DNA from: Treponema sp.
GTDB taxonomy: Bacteria; Spirochaetota; Spirochaetia; Treponematales; Treponemataceae
DNA: 64,000 bases
Reading direction: 5' to 3'
Assembly (NCBI GenBank): GCA_022510865.1
Contig: JAFLSQ010000002.1
Coordinates: forward strand, 62,001 to 126,000
The notes beneath the pieces were generated by a model that was not told where the DNA came from, searched no databases, and was given only the letters and a program-made list of their open reading frames with translations. The position numbers and the translations under genes were made by a program. The number at the start of each line of letters is the position of its first letter. Positions within the stretch are counted from its first letter, which is position 1. This document shows, in pieces, positions 49,253-59,563 of this stretch.

Positions 49253-50494
49253 ATGAACAGCCCGGATTTGCCGCAAGATGCGGTTTTTTCAGTCTCTCAG
49301 ATAACTGATATTATCAAAGATATATTGGAGTCCTCTTTCAGAGCCATCAGGATTGAGGGCGAGATTTCCAACTGGAGACCCAGCAGCGCGGGGCACATTT
49401 ATTTCACGCTAAAAGACAGCAACGCGCAGATAAAAGCGGTGATGTTCAGGGGCGCGGCATCAAAACTGGCGTTCCGCCCTAAAGACGGGGACAAAGTCCG
49501 CTGCTCGGGAAGCCTGTCTGTCTACGCGCCGCAGGGAAACTATCAGATAATTGTGAGCGCGATGGAGCTTTCCGGAACGGGGAACATCCTGCAAATGCTT
49601 GAGGAGCGCAAACGCGCTCTTGCCGCAGAGGGACTTTTTGACAGCAGCCGTAAAAAAAATCTGCCGGCATTCCCAAGGACGCTCGGCGTGGTCACAAGTC
49701 CTACAGGGGCGGCAATCCGCGATATTCTGAATGTCACAAAAAGGCGGAACCGCTCGGTAAGCGTGACTGTCCTGCCCGCGATAGTTCAGGGCGAGGGCGC
49801 GGCGCAGACAATCGTCAGGATGATTGAGATTGCCAACTTCTATGATTTATGCGATGTCCTGATTGTAGGACGCGGCGGCGGCTCTCTGGAGGATTTGCTT
49901 CCGTTCAGCGAGGAAAATGTTGTGCGCGCGGTTGCCGCATCACACATCCCGGTAATATCGGCGGTGGGCCACGAGATTGACTGGGCCATCTGCGATTACG
50001 CCGCAGACAGACGCGCCCCCACTCCATCGGCGGCGGCAGAGATGGCAGTTCCGCTTCTGAGCGACATCCAGCAGGGAATCTCAGAGAAGAGGCAGGAGCT
50101 TTTATCGAACATCACGAACAGGATTCAGCAGGCAAGGCTTTTAATCCGCGGATTCAATCCCGAAAATCTTGAGATACGCTTCCGGAACATCCAGCAGCCG
50201 CTTCTGAACAGATTCGCCGCCGCAAGGGAAAATCTGGAGAAAAACATGGCTGATTACATCAAAAATATGCGCACGCGGATTGCGGGCAGCGTCACCGTGC
50301 TGGAGAACGCAAGCCCCAGAGAAATCCTTAAGCGCGGATATTCGATGGTGACGACCCAGGACGGCACAGTAATCCACCGCGCGTCGCAGGTGAGCGAAGG
50401 CTCGACCGTGCGGATTTTTCCGGCAGAAGGTGAGATTACGGCGGCGGTAATAAAATCGCAGGAAAAAAAGGAGGATAAAAATGGCGACATTTGA
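49253..50494 (+). CDS. xseA: Exodeoxyribonuclease VII large subunit
   Basis: IRIEGEISNWRPSSAGHIYFTLKD; VGRGGGSLEDLLPF; VGHEIDWAICDYAADRRAPTPSAAAE. Confidence 0.96.
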   Translation: MNSPDLPQDAVFSVSQITDIIKDILESSFRAIRIEGEISNWRPSSAGHIYFTLKDSNAQIKAVMFRGAASKLAFRPKDGDKVRCSGSLSVYAPQGNYQIIVSAMELSGTGNILQMLEERKRALAAEGLFDSSRKKNLPAFPRTLGVVTSPTGAAIRDILNVTKRRNRSVSVTVLPAIVQGEGAAQTIVRMIEIANFYDLCDVLIVGRGGGSLEDLLPFSEENVVRAVAASHIPVISAVGHEIDWAICDYAADRRAPTPSAAAEMAVPLLSDIQQGISEKRQELLSNITNRIQQARLLIRGFNPENLEIRFRNIQQPLLNRFAAARENLEKNMADYIKNMRTRIAGSVTVLENASPREILKRGYSMVTTQDGTVIHRASQVSEGSTVRIFPAEGEITAAVIKSQEKKEDKNGDI

Positions 50495-50738
50495 GGAGAA
50501 TTTGCAGAGACTTGAGCAGCTCACAGGCGACATAAAGCGCAGCGACATCTCGCTTGAGGACGCGCTCAAAGATTTTGAGGAAGGAATCAGGCTTGCAAAA
50601 GGGATGGAAAGCCAGCTTGACGCAATCGAGGGGAAAATCCAGATTCTGATGACCGAGCCTTCCCCGATGGCAAAGGACAATCCTCCGCAGATGGATTTGT
50701 TCTCCGATGACTCCGAGGTGAGCGGAACCCGCCGATGA
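50481..50738 (+). CDS. xseB: Exodeoxyribonuclease VII small subunit
   Basis: FEENLQRLEQLTGDIKRSDISLEDALKDFEEGIRL. Confidence 0.93.
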   Translation: MATFEENLQRLEQLTGDIKRSDISLEDALKDFEEGIRLAKGMESQLDAIEGKIQILMTEPSPMAKDNPPQMDLFSDDSEVSGTRR

Positions 50739-52669
50739 GCCTGCAAAATCCCGTAAAATTCCTTAATCCGGAAGTCGCGAGAAAAATTGCCGCCGGCGAG
50801 GTGATTGACCGGCCGAACGCGATAATCCGCGAGCTGATGGACAATGCGATTGATTCGGGCGCGAAAAACATCACCGTGGAGATTGCGGGCGGAGGAATCG
50901 AAAGAATCAGGATTATTGATGACGGCTGCGGAATGACAAAAGACGATTTGCACAGCTGCGCCCGTCCTCATGCGACAAGCAAAATCTCCACAGAAACCGA
51001 CCTGATGAATCTGTCCACGCTGGGCTTCCGCGGCGAGGCACTGGCATCCATCGCGGCAGTGTCAAGGCTATCAATCACAAGCGGCGGCTGGAAAATGCGC
51101 GCGAGCATCACAGACGACCACATTCTGGAGCCGGTTGCGCAGACAAAAGGAACAATCGTGCAGTCAGAGGGACTTTTTGAGAATTTCCCGGCGCGCCGTC
51201 AGTTCCTAAGGCGGCCGGCTACAGAAGCGATGATGTGCAGGAACACTTTTATAGAAAAAGCAATGGCCCGCCCGGACATCGCTTTCAGGCTGATTCAGGA
51301 CGGAGAGCAGAAAATCGACCTTGCGGCCGGGCAGTCGCTCAAAGAAAGATTTTTGCGCGCGAACGCGTTCCGCGAGGACTCCGCGCTTTTTTACGAATTC
51401 GGCGGGTCCAGCGGCGGAAAAGACGCGGAATGGAGTTTTCAGGTTGTAATCGGCGAGCCTTCCGTCTCGCGCACAAACAAAAAAGAGATATTCATATACA
51501 CGAACGGCAGAAGAATCCAGGAATATTCGCTTGTCCAGGCAGTTGAGTACGGCGGGCAGGGTTATTTTCCGAACGGAACTTACCCTGTGGCGGCGGTGTT
51601 CATTCAGATTAAGCCGGAGCTTGTTGACTTCAACATTCATCCGGCAAAAAAAGAGGCGCGATTTTTTGACATTTCCTCGCTGCATCACGGTCTGAGCACG
51701 GCAATCAAAAGTTTTTTCCTTAATTACACGCGACAGAATTTTCTGGATGACAAGACTGCGGACGCGGTGCGGATTGACGCGCTCGACTTCGGCGAGGATT
51801 CCACCGCGCAGGACGGGAAAGAATTCCCACGCGGATTTTCTGACATGACCGGGGATGATAATCAGCGGGAAACTGCGGAAAAATCGCTACAGTCACAAAA
51901 ATCCTCTGATTATCAGCGGCACATAACCTACAGGGCACCGCTCTACAATCCGCATGGTCAGAAAAATTCGGGCGGTGCGGAGCGGGCAGTCTCGGATTTC
52001 CGAAGCAAATATTTTGGCGGGGCGGGTCTCGCGGAGCAGGCGTTGCTCGCGCAGGCAGAGACGGAGCAAAGCCGCGAAGATCGGGCCGGGCAATCCGCGG
52101 ACGCACGCAAAAATGACGGCAAAGTGCGTTATATCGGCTGCTGCCTTGGCACGTTCATACTTGCGGAGCGGAATTCCTGCCTTTATGTGATAGACCATCA
52201 TGCGGTTCACGAGCGCATTCTTTTTGACAACCTGATGTCATCGCAGTCCGCAAAAAAATCACAGCCGCTTCTGATTCCCTACACAATACGCACCGAGTCA
52301 AAAAATCAGGACAATCTGCTGGAAAAACTCAGGCCCGCGCTTGGCGCAATCGGCTTTGAGACTGTCCAGAAAGAGGCCGGATTATGGGAGGTCGTCTCGA
52401 TTCCTGAGCGGTGGACTGGCACTCAGTACGATTTTAAGACCATGATTTTTGTGAGGCATGTTCTGCCGGAAGAGATAATCCGGTCAATCGCCGCGATGAC
52501 TGCCTGCAAGGCCGCCGTGAAAGACGGATATGTGCTTGATGATCAGACCGCCGCAAAGCTCGCGGAGCAGGCGTTCACTCTTGATGACCCGCACTGCCCG
52601 CACGGACGGCCGGTCTACACGGTAATCTCGCGGGAAAAACTTTTTGAGCTTGTGAAGCGCACCCGATAG
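50735..52669 (+). CDS. mutL: DNA mismatch repair protein MutL
   Basis: VARKIAAGEVIDRPNAIIRELMDNAIDSGA; GFRGEALASIAAVS; VDFNIHPAKKEARF. Confidence 0.96.
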   Translation: MSLQNPVKFLNPEVARKIAAGEVIDRPNAIIRELMDNAIDSGAKNITVEIAGGGIERIRIIDDGCGMTKDDLHSCARPHATSKISTETDLMNLSTLGFRGEALASIAAVSRLSITSGGWKMRASITDDHILEPVAQTKGTIVQSEGLFENFPARRQFLRRPATEAMMCRNTFIEKAMARPDIAFRLIQDGEQKIDLAAGQSLKERFLRANAFREDSALFYEFGGSSGGKDAEWSFQVVIGEPSVSRTNKKEIFIYTNGRRIQEYSLVQAVEYGGQGYFPNGTYPVAAVFIQIKPELVDFNIHPAKKEARFFDISSLHHGLSTAIKSFFLNYTRQNFLDDKTADAVRIDALDFGEDSTAQDGKEFPRGFSDMTGDDNQRETAEKSLQSQKSSDYQRHITYRAPLYNPHGQKNSGGAERAVSDFRSKYFGGAGLAEQALLAQAETEQSREDRAGQSADARKNDGKVRYIGCCLGTFILAERNSCLYVIDHHAVHERILFDNLMSSQSAKKSQPLLIPYTIRTESKNQDNLLEKLRPALGAIGFETVQKEAGLWEVVSIPERWTGTQYDFKTMIFVRHVLPEEIIRSIAAMTACKAAVKDGYVLDDQTAAKLAEQAFTLDDPHCPHGRPVYTVISREKLFELVKRTR

Positions 52670-52673
52670 ATAA

Positions 52674-53624
52674 TCAAAACGGATTTTCCTTGCCCGGCTC
52701 ATCATCCAGAACTTCCGCATTCTGCAAGGAGGCTGCGAATTCATCCAGAAGTCTCCTGCGCTCCGCGCTGTCATCGGCCGTGCGCAAATCGTCCTGCTCG
52801 CTCTCATCGATTGATTCCCACACCTCTCTCGCAGGTTTGCCGGTGTAATCATCAATGACCGCCGCCCCGTCAAACTCCTCCCAGTCCGCGTTCCGAGCCG
52901 ATTTCCCGCTGGGAGTCTCGGGAAGTTTTCTGATGTTCTCCTGCTCGACGCGCTCCCAGTCGCCGTCACGCGCAGGATAATCGCCCTCAACAAAATCATC
53001 GTCAAAACGCTCCCAGACAACGCCGTCCGTGTCGTAGAAAGTCTCTTCGGGCGTGCCGTCAATCTGCTCCCAGTTGTCGCGCTCAAGCCGCGCCTCCTCC
53101 GCGCGCCGGGCAATCTCCTCGTCAATGGCGGAGATAAGCTCGCGGATTTTCTCGCTCTGCGGATTCTCGGGATTTTTCTCCAGAAAAAGCGAGTAATCGT
53201 CACGCGCAGAATTCAGGCGGTCATCCATCAGAAGGCTGTTCGCGCGGTTCAAAAGCGCCTCGGAAAAACCGCTGTCCTCGCCGAGCGAGCGCGCATAGCA
53301 GTCCGATGCCATGCCGTAATCTTTCATCGCAAAATACGCGTTCCCCTGATTAAAAAAGAGGATTTTCAAGTTGCCGTTTCTGGAATCAATTCCGCGCTGG
53401 AACGCGCGCACGGATTTCTCGTAATCACCAAGTTGATAGTATGCTAATCCCAGAAAATTATACGAATTCTCGGAGACCGTGCCGTTAGAAATCTCATTCT
53501 CCAGAACCTGCACCGCATCCCCGGGATTATTCTCCTTGAACAGCCGCTCGCCCTGAGTCTGCGCAAAAAAATATCCGCAGAAAAAGCAGAGACAGACGAG
53601 CATGGCAGCAAGCCTTCTTATCAT
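52674..53624 (-). CDS. Secreted TPR protein with acidic C-terminal region
   Basis: Signal-like N-terminus; TPR units (NSYNFLGLAYYQLGDYEKSVRAFQRGID). Confidence 0.65.
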   Translation of the reverse strand: MIRRLAAMLVCLCFFCGYFFAQTQGERLFKENNPGDAVQVLENEISNGTVSENSYNFLGLAYYQLGDYEKSVRAFQRGIDSRNGNLKILFFNQGNAYFAMKDYGMASDCYARSLGEDSGFSEALLNRANSLLMDDRLNSARDDYSLFLEKNPENPQSEKIRELISAIDEEIARRAEEARLERDNWEQIDGTPEETFYDTDGVVWERFDDDFVEGDYPARDGDWERVEQENIRKLPETPSGKSARNADWEEFDGAAVIDDYTGKPAREVWESIDESEQDDLRTADDSAERRRLLDEFAASLQNAEVLDDEPGKENPF

Positions 53625-53719
53625 AAAAACGCCCCATCGTGTTTGACACTATTAAATAAATTTACTACTCTATTCATTATCGAAGTAAATACGGACAGAC
53701 TTTACACGGAGCAAATTCA

Positions 53720-55081
53720 ATGTTCATAGTTATTCTAACTGCCTTACTGACAGGCATCATCGCGGGACTGGTGATTGTGGTCGTCAAAACCGTAGCGTCC
53801 CCAAAAAAACTGGAAGCAGTGCCGCGGCTGATAAAACAAGGAAAAACGACGAACGCCATAAAAATCGCGAAGCAGATGATTGCGAAAGACCCAAAAAATT
53901 ACATGGCGCACTATTATCTTGGAAAAGCGTACCTCAAAGAGAACAAAAAAGAGCTTGCCATCATCGAATACAGGACGGTTGATGAGAACGCGCTTTTTGG
54001 CGAGGGGATTGATGAGGCGCAGTTCCGCGCGGAATATGCCCCGCTCCTCATGGCGAGCAATCAGCAGAACGAGGCGCTCAAAAATTTCCTGCTGCTCACA
54101 AAGCAGGCTCCGAACAACGCCGATAATTTCTTTCAGGTCGGGCAGATTTACGAGCAGCAGGGACGGTATGACCTTGCGCTCGGTTTCATGCAGAAAGCCG
54201 CCATGCTTGACAAGAAAAACGCGAAGGCCCACGCAGAGATTGGCTTCATGTATTACAGGACAAAAAAATTCAAAGAGGCGAAGAAAGAGATTGACCTTGC
54301 CATAAAACTGAACCCGGAGAATTACTCATCCTACTATTATTTGGGAAAAATTCTTAAGGATCAGAAAGACATGGCCGGGGCAATCAAGGCGTTCGAGAAA
54401 GCGCAGCGCGCATCCGATGTGAAGCAGAAGGCGATTATCGAGCGCGGCTCATGCTACATGGCAGCCAACCGGTATGACAACGCCATCCTTGATTTTCAGC
54501 GGGCGGTCGAGCTTGACAAGGACAACGCGAACCAGGAGACGCTTTTCGCGCGGTATTTTCTGGCCGCCTGTTACGAGAAATTGCGGAAAATCGACAAGGC
54601 GTTCGAGCAGTGGGAGGCAATCAACAGGAAGAACAAGAATTTCCGCGATGTGCCCGCAAAACTCGCGGAGTACAAGGATTTGCAGGCGAACGATTTTCTT
54701 AAGGATTATCTCACAAGCTCCAACGATGAGTTCGTCGAAATCTGCAAGAACACCGCATCAAAAGGGCTTGGTCTTAAAATCCTCTCGTGCGATGCGAAAA
54801 AATGGGGCTGTGAGATTACGGGAATCAATCAGAGCGATGACTCGTTCATGAGCGTGAAAAAGCAGGTCGCCCTCCTCAGATTCTACAGGAATCCCGAGCC
54901 GATTGAGGAATCCGCGGTTACAGAGACGCTGGACACGATGAAATCCATGGGAAGCGTGAAATCATTCATTTTCTCAAGCTCAGAGTTCAGCCTTGCCGCA
55001 AAAAGATACGCGGAGAACCGCCCGATTGAGCTTGTGGAGAAAGAGAAACTTGAGGCTGTGCTCTCAAAAGCAGGTGCCTGA
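53720..55081 (+). CDS. Membrane-anchored TPR protein
   Basis: N-terminal TM; repeated TPR (YSSYYYLGKILKDQKDMAGAIKAFEKAQ). Confidence 0.75.
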   Translation: MFIVILTALLTGIIAGLVIVVVKTVASPKKLEAVPRLIKQGKTTNAIKIAKQMIAKDPKNYMAHYYLGKAYLKENKKELAIIEYRTVDENALFGEGIDEAQFRAEYAPLLMASNQQNEALKNFLLLTKQAPNNADNFFQVGQIYEQQGRYDLALGFMQKAAMLDKKNAKAHAEIGFMYYRTKKFKEAKKEIDLAIKLNPENYSSYYYLGKILKDQKDMAGAIKAFEKAQRASDVKQKAIIERGSCYMAANRYDNAILDFQRAVELDKDNANQETLFARYFLAACYEKLRKIDKAFEQWEAINRKNKNFRDVPAKLAEYKDLQANDFLKDYLTSSNDEFVEICKNTASKGLGLKILSCDAKKWGCEITGINQSDDSFMSVKKQVALLRFYRNPEPIEESAVTETLDTMKSMGSVKSFIFSSSEFSLAAKRYAENRPIELVEKEKLEAVLSKAGA

Positions 55082-55797
55082 TGAAAATTCTGTGCGTCTC
55101 CGATTATGTGGACCCTCTGATTTACAATCAGAACGTGAAGGAAGCGTTCCCGGACATTGACTGCATTCTCTGCGCCGGCGACCTTCCTATGGACTACATT
55201 GATTTTATAGTCACAGTCTTTAACAAGCCCACGTATTTTATTTTCGGAAACCACAATCTTAAGGAATTCCACTATTATCATCCGGAGTCAAGGGCGTTCG
55301 CATCAAAAGACCCCGAAGGACTGTTCGGCGATCAGCACGGGCATGGCGCGACATATCTTGGCTTCACGACTTTTGCGGACTGGCGGGTGACGCTCACTGA
55401 CCCGGCGACGGGAAAAAAACGTCCGCTTCTGATTGCGGGAACGTCAGGCTCTCTCAAATACAGCAAGGGGCTTTGCCAATACACAGATTTTCAGATGAGG
55501 ATGAGGCTTCTGGCGATGATTCCGAAGCTTCTGATGAACAAAATAAGATACGGAAAATATCTTGATATTTTTATGACCCACGCCTCGCCGCGTCACATCC
55601 ATGACCACGAGGATCCGTGCCACAAAGGATTTGACTGCTACAACTGGTTCCTGCAAAAATTCAGGCCTACGTTCATGGTTCACGGTCACATCCATCTTTA
55701 TGACATGAGGGAAGAGAGAATCGGAAAATATTACGATACTACAGTTGTCAATGCATACGCGCACTGCGTCATTGAATTTCCAGAGGACAGAAAATGA
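55081..55797 (+). CDS. Metallophosphoesterase-like protein
   Basis: CVSDYVDPL, CAGDLPMDYI, IFGNHNLKEF, MTHASPRHIHDHEDPCHKG, MVHGHIHLYDMRE. Confidence 0.85.
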   Translation: MKILCVSDYVDPLIYNQNVKEAFPDIDCILCAGDLPMDYIDFIVTVFNKPTYFIFGNHNLKEFHYYHPESRAFASKDPEGLFGDQHGHGATYLGFTTFADWRVTLTDPATGKKRPLLIAGTSGSLKYSKGLCQYTDFQMRMRLLAMIPKLLMNKIRYGKYLDIFMTHASPRHIHDHEDPCHKGFDCYNWFLQKFRPTFMVHGHIHLYDMREERIGKYYDTTVVNAYAHCVIEFPEDRK

Positions 55798-56756
55798 ACA
55801 TAACGGCCGCACAGTCAGAAGACGATTTTAACAGAGCGCGCAACAAGGCGTTCATAAACGAGATACAGCACCTGCTGTCGCCAGAGGAGGCGTCGCTCAT
55901 ATCCCTGAATGATGTGAAGCAGATGATTAAGCCGGTGAACGAGACCTACATCGGGATGAAAGTCATTCCGATTGACAAGATTGTGGGCAGCGAGGGACGC
56001 TACAATGATTTTGACAACCGTTTCTTCCCCAAAAGCTCACACCTCAAAAACCGATGGGAGCACGTTGACGAGGCGGCCATACAATCCATAGACCTGCCTC
56101 CAATCAAAGTCTATGAGATTTCCGGCCTTTATTTTGTGCGCGACGGAAATCACCGCGTCTCGGTCGCAAAGGCACGCGGCACGGAGTTCATAGACGCGGA
56201 GGTTGTCTCACTTCAAAGCGAGATTGTCCTCAAACGCCCGGACAACATGCCTGATATCATAAAGCAGATTATCAATTACGAGAAAAGGGTCTTTTACAGC
56301 GAGACCGGCTTCGGCGATATAACCGACTACTGGTGCCTTGATTTCTCAAGACCCGGCCGTTATGACGTAATCTACAACCACATCCTCACGCATAAGTATT
56401 ACATGAACCAGCAGCAGGAGGGCGAGGTCTCCATGGAAGACGCCATTCTCTCCTGGTTCAACACGGTTTACATGCCACTCGCCTACTCAATCACAAAAAA
56501 ACACATGCTCGCCTCGTTCCCGCGCAGGACAATCGGGGATTTATATGTATGGATTGTAAGATACTGGGATGATTTGAAGCGCAAATTCGGAAATGAATTC
56601 CCGATGGACACGGCCGTGGTGGATTTCAAGAAAAAGTACAAAATCCCGCTGCCAAAGCGCATCCTCAACCGCATAAAATGCATATTGCTCAGAAAAGCGA
56701 TTGACAACCTTGGCTCTGAGTCAGCGGAAACTCCGCCAGACCCGAAAAGCGTCTGA
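55794..56756 (+). CDS. ParB-like-domain protein (DUF4032-like)
   Basis: MKVIPIDKIVGSEGRYNDFDNRFFP; YFVRDGNHRVSVAKARGTEFIDAEVV. Confidence 0.65.
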   Translation: MNITAAQSEDDFNRARNKAFINEIQHLLSPEEASLISLNDVKQMIKPVNETYIGMKVIPIDKIVGSEGRYNDFDNRFFPKSSHLKNRWEHVDEAAIQSIDLPPIKVYEISGLYFVRDGNHRVSVAKARGTEFIDAEVVSLQSEIVLKRPDNMPDIIKQIINYEKRVFYSETGFGDITDYWCLDFSRPGRYDVIYNHILTHKYYMNQQQEGEVSMEDAILSWFNTVYMPLAYSITKKHMLASFPRRTIGDLYVWIVRYWDDLKRKFGNEFPMDTAVVDFKKKYKIPLPKRILNRIKCILLRKAIDNLGSESAETPPDPKSV

Positions 56757-56875
56757 AAATCACTTTCTGCGCTGTGATGAAAAAGATTTAAAAACTTGAC
56801 GATAGAATTGTTCAATGCTAAAATAAAAGGAAAGACTACTTTAGGTTGCATAGCCTAGATTTGCGGGAGAAAAAT

Positions 56876-58552
56876 GTGACAACGACAATAGATTCTTTCA
56901 TCAGCCTGCCGCTCCTTGTGTCCGCAGGAGTTGCCGCTCTGGTGTTGCTTTTTATGCTGCTGATAAGGCTCAGAAAAAAGGCCAGAATCAGTTATATATT
57001 CTACGTGGTTGCTGCAATCATTATCGTAGGCTCGCTTTACTGCTACTACACCGAATACTACATTTATTATGTGTTCACAGTGACGCTCTCCCTTGCGATA
57101 ACCCTCCCCTATCTGATTATAAAGGCTTTTGATAATCCGCAGAAGCGTGAGGAGAAAAAGGCCGCTAAAAAATCAGCGGAGCTTGCCGCGGCAAAAGACG
57201 CAGACATGGTGAGCAAAAAGGCTCTGGCAGAAATCGAGGAGAAGCATCAGAGGCTTTTGGATGTGAACAAAGACCTGATTGCGAAAGTCTCGTCGTTCTT
57301 CTCCAGCGACAACAGCATGGAGAATTACCTTGAATACTGCAACGACCTGATTGCCCAGCGTGTCTCTGCGGACGGCTGCATTATCCTCATGGCGGATGAT
57401 TATGACAACACCCTTGCCGTAAAATCATTCAAAGGCTTGTTCCCGCCGCCGTACAAACTTCCGGATGACCTGCCGCACAAGCCAATCAGAGTTGAGACAA
57501 ACCTGCGCTTCGCGCAGTTCCAGCTGGAAGGAAATATTTTCGGCGAGATTTTCAGCAGCGGAGAGCCTGCGTTCATCCCGGATTCAGTCCGCGATCCGCG
57601 CGTTTTCCAGAACGGTCCGGAAGAATTCCTGCGGTGCGGCGGCTACATCTTCGCGCCGCTGAAACAGACAGAAGGCGTTGTGGGTCTTGTCGCGCTTGCA
57701 AGGCTGCCTGAAAAAGAGAAATTCACAAAGCAGGATTTTGATACCGTGGTCATGCTCGCGGACGCAATCTCAACGACAATGAAACCGCTTTACAGTTTCC
57801 TTGCCTATGCGGAGCACACGGAGCTGAACAAAGGCGGAAGCATCGCGTCAAAATACCAGAAGGATTTGCTGCCGGCCAAGCTTCCCGTACTGCCCGGCGT
57901 TACAATCGGCTGTTTCTCGAACGCCATGGAAGGCGTGTGCGGCGACTATTACGACATAATCGTGTCAAGAAAAGACAGAATTTCGTTCATTATGTCCGAT
58001 GTCGCGGGAAAAGGAATGAATTCCCTGATTGTAATGATTATGATTCGCGCGATACTGCGGCTTTCCGTGAACACAGCGCAGTCCGCCGCCAAAATAATGG
58101 AATGGACAAACAGAGGAATCTGCCTTGAGACCTCAAAAATCGACCATTTTGCCAGCGTCGCTCTCATAAATTATGATGCGACAAAAAAAGAGGTTGACAT
58201 ATCAACGTGCGGCAACAATCCTGTGTTCATCTACAGGGCCGCAGACAAAACTGTAAACCAGATTTCCGAACCGACAGAGCCTATGGGCGTTGCCAAGGAA
58301 ACTGAGTATAAAAATCAGATATTCAAACTGGAAACCGGAGACATTGTGGCAACGTGTACCGATGGTCTGATTGAATCTCTGAATGAAAACGGTGTACAAT
58401 ACTCCGTTGAGAATCTGAAGAAAGCAATTATCAAAAATTGCGGTGCGAATGCCAAGGATATTGCAAGCCGGGTAAAAGACGACTTGAAAAAATACTGTGG
58501 CACCGCGCAGCAATATGATGACCAAAGCCTTCTGGTCATCAAAATTCAATAG
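56876..58552 (+). CDS. PP2C/SpoIIE-type phosphatase with TM and GAF-like region (RsbU-like)
   Basis: GTG start after GGGAG; LPVLPGVTIGCFSNAMEGVCGDYYDII, DVAGKGMNSLIVM, ATCTDGLIESLNENG. Confidence 0.85.
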   Translation: MTTTIDSFISLPLLVSAGVAALVLLFMLLIRLRKKARISYIFYVVAAIIIVGSLYCYYTEYYIYYVFTVTLSLAITLPYLIIKAFDNPQKREEKKAAKKSAELAAAKDADMVSKKALAEIEEKHQRLLDVNKDLIAKVSSFFSSDNSMENYLEYCNDLIAQRVSADGCIILMADDYDNTLAVKSFKGLFPPPYKLPDDLPHKPIRVETNLRFAQFQLEGNIFGEIFSSGEPAFIPDSVRDPRVFQNGPEEFLRCGGYIFAPLKQTEGVVGLVALARLPEKEKFTKQDFDTVVMLADAISTTMKPLYSFLAYAEHTELNKGGSIASKYQKDLLPAKLPVLPGVTIGCFSNAMEGVCGDYYDIIVSRKDRISFIMSDVAGKGMNSLIVMIMIRAILRLSVNTAQSAAKIMEWTNRGICLETSKIDHFASVALINYDATKKEVDISTCGNNPVFIYRAADKTVNQISEPTEPMGVAKETEYKNQIFKLETGDIVATCTDGLIESLNENGVQYSVENLKKAIIKNCGANAKDIASRVKDDLKKYCGTAQQYDDQSLLVIKIQ

Positions 58553-58567
58553 GAAAGGAGCTTCTTT

Positions 58568-58906
58568 ATGGAACTTAAAATACGTAAGAATGGTGATGTT
58601 TACATCATTGACGTAACCGGAGAAATGGATCTTTACAATTCATATAAGCTCAAGGAACTCGTAATGAAGATGCTTGAGAAAAATGTAAAGAATTTCGTCA
58701 TCAATCTTGAGCAGGTTGATTACATCGACTCTTCTGGAATTGGTGCATTGATTTACATCTGCTCGACAATCAAAAAGATGAACTTGAACCTTGCGATTGC
58801 GAACATCCACGGTTCGGTAAAAAAAGTCATTGAGCTGACAAAACTTATGGGCTACTTCCCAATTGCGAACAGCATTGAAGAGGCTCTTCTGATGGTCAAG
58901 GAATAA
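58568..58906 (+). CDS. STAS-domain anti-sigma factor antagonist
   Basis: VTGEMDLYNSYKLKELV ... VINLEQVDYIDSSGIGALIYI. Confidence 0.93.
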   Translation: MELKIRKNGDVYIIDVTGEMDLYNSYKLKELVMKMLEKNVKNFVINLEQVDYIDSSGIGALIYICSTIKKMNLNLAIANIHGSVKKVIELTKLMGYFPIANSIEEALLMVKE

Positions 58907-58944
58907 TCCAAAATTACCGGAAAGCATGAGATTTAGGAGGAATT

Positions 58945-59499
58945 ATGGTTCAGGAATTTAAAGAGCTGCGATCGGATGAGAACGACCCTTTGTTCGATAA
59001 AACAAATATGTTGAAGAAGGAGTTTCCTTCAGATTTCAGGCAGATTCGTTATTTTACCCTGCTGATTGTTCAGTCTGCGCCCACAGAAATCAAGGAGCTG
59101 AACCTTCTTGAGCAGCAAATCAGCGAGGTCATCAAAAACGCCGTGAAGCACGGTAATCACTGCGACATCAACAAGAAAGTCACAGTCTGGTACTCGTTCA
59201 GCGCGACGCACGCCCATATCATCGTTCAGGATGAGGGAGAAGGATTCCAGGACCTTGAGAAATGGAATGAATTCAACAAGAAACGCCTTGAGTGCCTGCA
59301 CAACAATGATTTTATGGCTCTGTCTGAGTATGTGTCTTTCCGCACGAAAGAGTCGGACAGTCAGGACGGCGGAAACGCCCTGTTCGCGGCGCTTGAATAC
59401 TGGAACGGCGGCTTTGTATACAACGGAAAACGCAACGCGGTCGCCATGCTCAAAAAGTTCCAGTCAAAGATTCATGGGGCTTCACAGGACGGCGAATAA
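58945..59499 (+). CDS. HATPase_c anti-sigma factor-like kinase
   Basis: EQQISEVIKNAVKHGNH; IIVQDEGEGFQDLEKW. Confidence 0.82.
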   Translation: MVQEFKELRSDENDPLFDKTNMLKKEFPSDFRQIRYFTLLIVQSAPTEIKELNLLEQQISEVIKNAVKHGNHCDINKKVTVWYSFSATHAHIIVQDEGEGFQDLEKWNEFNKKRLECLHNNDFMALSEYVSFRTKESDSQDGGNALFAALEYWNGGFVYNGKRNAVAMLKKFQSKIHGASQDGE

Positions 59500-59523
59500 A
59501 ATCCGGCAGTCATTTTAATTCAT

Positions 59524-59563
59524 AAAAAAAGAGGTTTTAGCATCCGCTAAAACCTCTTTTTTT
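59524..59563. terminator. Bidirectional terminator between the partner-switching operon and tmRNA
   Basis: A7-GAGGTTTTAGC-ATCC-GCTAAAACCTC-T7. Confidence 0.9.

Noticed and set aside
52484-53203. 239-aa minus-strand ORF across the mutL end and TPR gene
   Set aside because: Very Arg-rich out-of-frame translation; overlaps two better-supported genes.
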